The notes beneath the pieces were generated by a model. It ran no database searches and had not been told where the DNA came from. It saw only the letters and a program-made list of their open reading frames with translations. Source: Sphingobium limneticum (GTDB taxonomy: Bacteria > Pseudomonadota > Alphaproteobacteria > Sphingomonadales > Sphingomonadaceae). Taken from it: a stretch of DNA of 64,000 bases. A program made the translations under genes and the position numbers. Location: the NCBI RefSeq assembly GCF_008710155.1, contig NZ_VYPZ01000001.1, forward strand, positions 496,001-560,000. Direction: 5' to 3'. This document shows positions 62,259-64,000 of the stretch, piece after piece (the stretch's first letter is position 1; each line of letters opens with the position of its first letter).

Positions 62259-63496
62259 CCTATCATATGCTGACGGAAGCGACCGCGGCCGGCCATCTCG
62301 GCACGATCGCCGCCATTTGCGATCGGCTTGGCGGCACGCCCGCCGATTGGGTGGTTCAGGAAGTGGGCGACGGCAATCTCAACCTCGTCTTTCTCGTCAC
62401 CGGGCCGGATGGCGGCGTCGCGGTCAAGCAGGCCCTGCCCTACGTCCGCATGGTCGGGGAAAGCTGGCCCCTACCCTTGTCACGAGCCTATTATGAGCGA
62501 CTGGCGCTGGCCGATCAGGCGCGATGCGCGCCACATCGCGTACCTGCGCTCGTGCATCATGACGACGCCATGGCGCTTACGGCCATGGACTATCTGGTGC
62601 CCCATCGCACGCTGCGCGGCGCGCTGGTCGAAGGATTGCGCTATCCGCGTCTGGCCGAGCATCTGGCCGAATTTCTGGCCGACACGCTATTCTTCACGTC
62701 CGATCTTGCCGTGCCTGTGGCACAGAAGAAGGCGCGGATCGCCGCCTATCTGGGCAACACAGCCATGTGCCGGATCAGCGAGGATCTGATCTTCGACGAG
62801 CCCTTTTTCGACGCCCCGATGAACTGGCATACGCCAGGTCTGGAGGATGTGGTCAGCCGCTTCCAGGCCGACACACCGCTGCGCCTTGCCGTGCAGGAGA
62901 TGAAGGCGCGCTTCCTGGCTGCGCCCGAGGCCCTGCTCCATGGCGACCTGCACACCGGATCGGTGATGGTCACGCAGGATGACAGCAAGGTGATCGATCC
63001 GGAATTCGCCTTTTACGGTCCGATCGGTTTCGACGTGGGAATGATCATCGCCAATCTGTGGCTGGCGGCATTTGCGCAAGCGGGGTTGCGGCCCGATATG
63101 CCCCATGACGGCTGGCTGGTCGAACAGGCCGACGCTTTATGGCAGGATTTTGCCGAACGGTTTGCAGATCATTGGCGCAATCTCGACCTGGCAGATGAAG
63201 CCGGTGCACTTCATGCCCTGGCCCGTCAGGATGATGTCTTGCGAGAGGCGGCGATTTCCGCCCGCCTCTATGCCATCTGGCGCGATATGCTGGGCTTTGC
63301 CGGGTGCGAGATCATCCGGCGGATATTGGGCCTGGCCCATGTCGCCGATTTCGAGAGTATCGCCGACGTGAACACGCGCGCAAAATGCGAGCGGCAGGCC
63401 CTATCATTCGGCCGCGCCCTCCTTCTGGAACGCGATCGCTTTCCGGACATGGCAGCCATCCGCCCCATCATCGCTTCCGAACCGGTTCCGGCATGA
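62255..63496 (+). CDS. mtnK: S-methyl-5-thioribose kinase
   Basis: 413 residues, protein-kinase-like fold. It phosphorylates methylthioribose to methylthioribose-1-phosphate. It shows WVVQEVGDGNLNLVFLV near residue 28, the ATP-binding Lys in VAVKQALPYVR, the catalytic loop LLHGDLHTGSVM near 228 and the metal motif VIDPEFAFYGPIGFDVG near 245. The product is the substrate of MtnA, encoded next with a 4-base overlap. Presence of MtnK implies methylthioribose is made first by a nucleosidase (not in the window). Confidence 0.95.
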   Translation: MTYHMLTEATAAGHLGTIAAICDRLGGTPADWVVQEVGDGNLNLVFLVTGPDGGVAVKQALPYVRMVGESWPLPLSRAYYERLALADQARCAPHRVPALVHHDDAMALTAMDYLVPHRTLRGALVEGLRYPRLAEHLAEFLADTLFFTSDLAVPVAQKKARIAAYLGNTAMCRISEDLIFDEPFFDAPMNWHTPGLEDVVSRFQADTPLRLAVQEMKARFLAAPEALLHGDLHTGSVMVTQDDSKVIDPEFAFYGPIGFDVGMIIANLWLAAFAQAGLRPDMPHDGWLVEQADALWQDFAERFADHWRNLDLADEAGALHALARQDDVLREAAISARLYAIWRDMLGFAGCEIIRRILGLAHVADFESIADVNTRAKCERQALSFGRALLLERDRFPDMAAIRPIIASEPVPA

Positions 63497-64000
63497 AGAT
63501 CGACGGACGCGACAGCCGCTCTGTCTGGATCGAGCCGGATGGTTGGAGCGTGGGCATATTCGACCAGCGGCGGCTGCCCTGGGCGATCGAACGGCTGGTT
63601 CTGCGCACTGTCGAAGATGCCGCCGTCGCGATCGCCGACATGGCGACGCGCGGCGCGCCCCTGATCGGCGCAGTGGCCGCCTATGGGCTGGCGCTCGGAC
63701 TACGCGCCGATCCCGGCGATAGCGCGCTGGAGCAGGCCTATGCCCGTCTGCTGCGGACACGGCCCACCGCCGTCAACCTGCGCTGGGCGCTGGATCGGAT
63801 GCGCCGGCGGGTCGCACCCGTCGCCCCAGATAAGCGGGCTGCGGCAGCCTATGCCCAAGCCGCAATCATCTGCGACGAGGATGTGGCGATGAACCACGCC
63901 ATCGGTCAGGCCGGCCTGCCACTCATAGAAGCGATCGCCGCGCGAAAGGGCGGCGCGCCGGTCAACATCCTGACCCACTGCAACGCGGGCTGGCTGGCGA
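63493..64000 (+). CDS. mtnA: S-methyl-5-thioribose-1-phosphate isomerase (5' part)
   Basis: The first 169 residues are visible; the rest lies beyond the window. The eIF2B-like isomerase converts methylthioribose-1-phosphate to the ribulose form used by MtnB. It shows the family segments DQRRLPWAIERLVL, IADMATRGAPLIGAVAAYGLAL, PTAVNLRWALDRM, and the start of the catalytic region ILTHCNAGWLA with the conserved Cys. It overlaps mtnK at 63493-63496. Confidence 0.94.
   Translation, partial: MKIDGRDSRSVWIEPDGWSVGIFDQRRLPWAIERLVLRTVEDAAVAIADMATRGAPLIGAVAAYGLALGLRADPGDSALEQAYARLLRTRPTAVNLRWALDRMRRRVAPVAPDKRAAAAYAQAAIICDEDVAMNHAIGQAGLPLIEAIAARKGGAPVNILTHCNAGWLA

Noticed and set aside
1..64000. tRNA, rRNA, CRISPR, insertion sequences, prophage or toxin-antitoxin genes
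   Set aside because: I looked on both strands and saw none with support. Only short palindromic repeats suggest mobile DNA.

Overview
This window looks like the chromosome of a GC-rich, aerobic alphaproteobacterium, most likely a member of the Sphingomonadaceae (Sphingobium-like). The reasons are the high GC content, three large TonB-dependent receptors with the usual sphingomonad plug start (IIVTARK / IVVTGSR type), a fused CysNC sulfate-activation enzyme, many hybrid sensor kinases and compact ATGA-overlapped operons. There is no tRNA, rRNA, CRISPR array, transposase or phage gene, so the window reads as ordinary chromosome with several accessory catabolic modules. The genus assignment is inference.

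Layout. 1-1210: end of an iron-uptake-type membrane pair (PepSY-TM, DUF3649). 1456-11564: a catabolic island of unknown substrate: carboxylesterase, SDR, TonB receptor, FAD-linked D-2-hydroxyacid dehydrogenase, MFS transporter, AraC and GntR regulators and a zinc alcohol dehydrogenase. A palindrome CTATCNGATAG lies both before the receptor and before the regulator pair. 11782-18416: orphan LuxR regulator, sulfate activation (cysD, cysNC, cysQ), secreted M28 peptidase. 18510-27459: shikimate/quinate catabolism (QuiC-type dehydratase, NAD-type AroE-like dehydrogenase, AAHS transporter, porin, LysR) plus a TonB receptor that shares a candidate operator with the PepSY/DUF3649 pair.

27566-35916: a signalling block of two hybrid kinases with CheR and CheB enzymes but no chemotaxis machinery, then a GAF-PAS kinase. 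35913-37722: maleylacetoacetate isomerase-like GST and a CaiB-type CoA transferase. 37870-44143: PPK2, an Lrp regulator, a secreted fusion of cyanophycinase with an isoaspartyl peptidase, and a divergent 930-residue TonB receptor. I read the last three as a candidate cyanophycin-scavenging locus, the most distinctive system here. 44165-46801: CorA/ZntB-type and Pit transporters. 46927-51413: an archaic (Csu-type) chaperone-usher pilus operon with a small secreted protein of unknown function upstream.

51699-57557: LLM flavin oxidoreductase, then a small membrane protein / hybrid kinase / diguanylate cyclase operon and a stand-alone GAF protein that is a close paralogue of the GAF domain in the kinase at 33.8 kb. 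57708-60140: membrane PQQ dehydrogenase of the glucose/quinate family. 60374-64000: methionine salvage operon mtnB-mtnD-mtnC-mtnK-mtnA, the last cut by the window edge.

No stretch above 300 bases lacks a gene. The larger gaps (1211-1455, 3709-3986, 11565-11781, 33569-33798, 51414-51698, 60141-60373) hold promoters and the inverted repeats listed separately.
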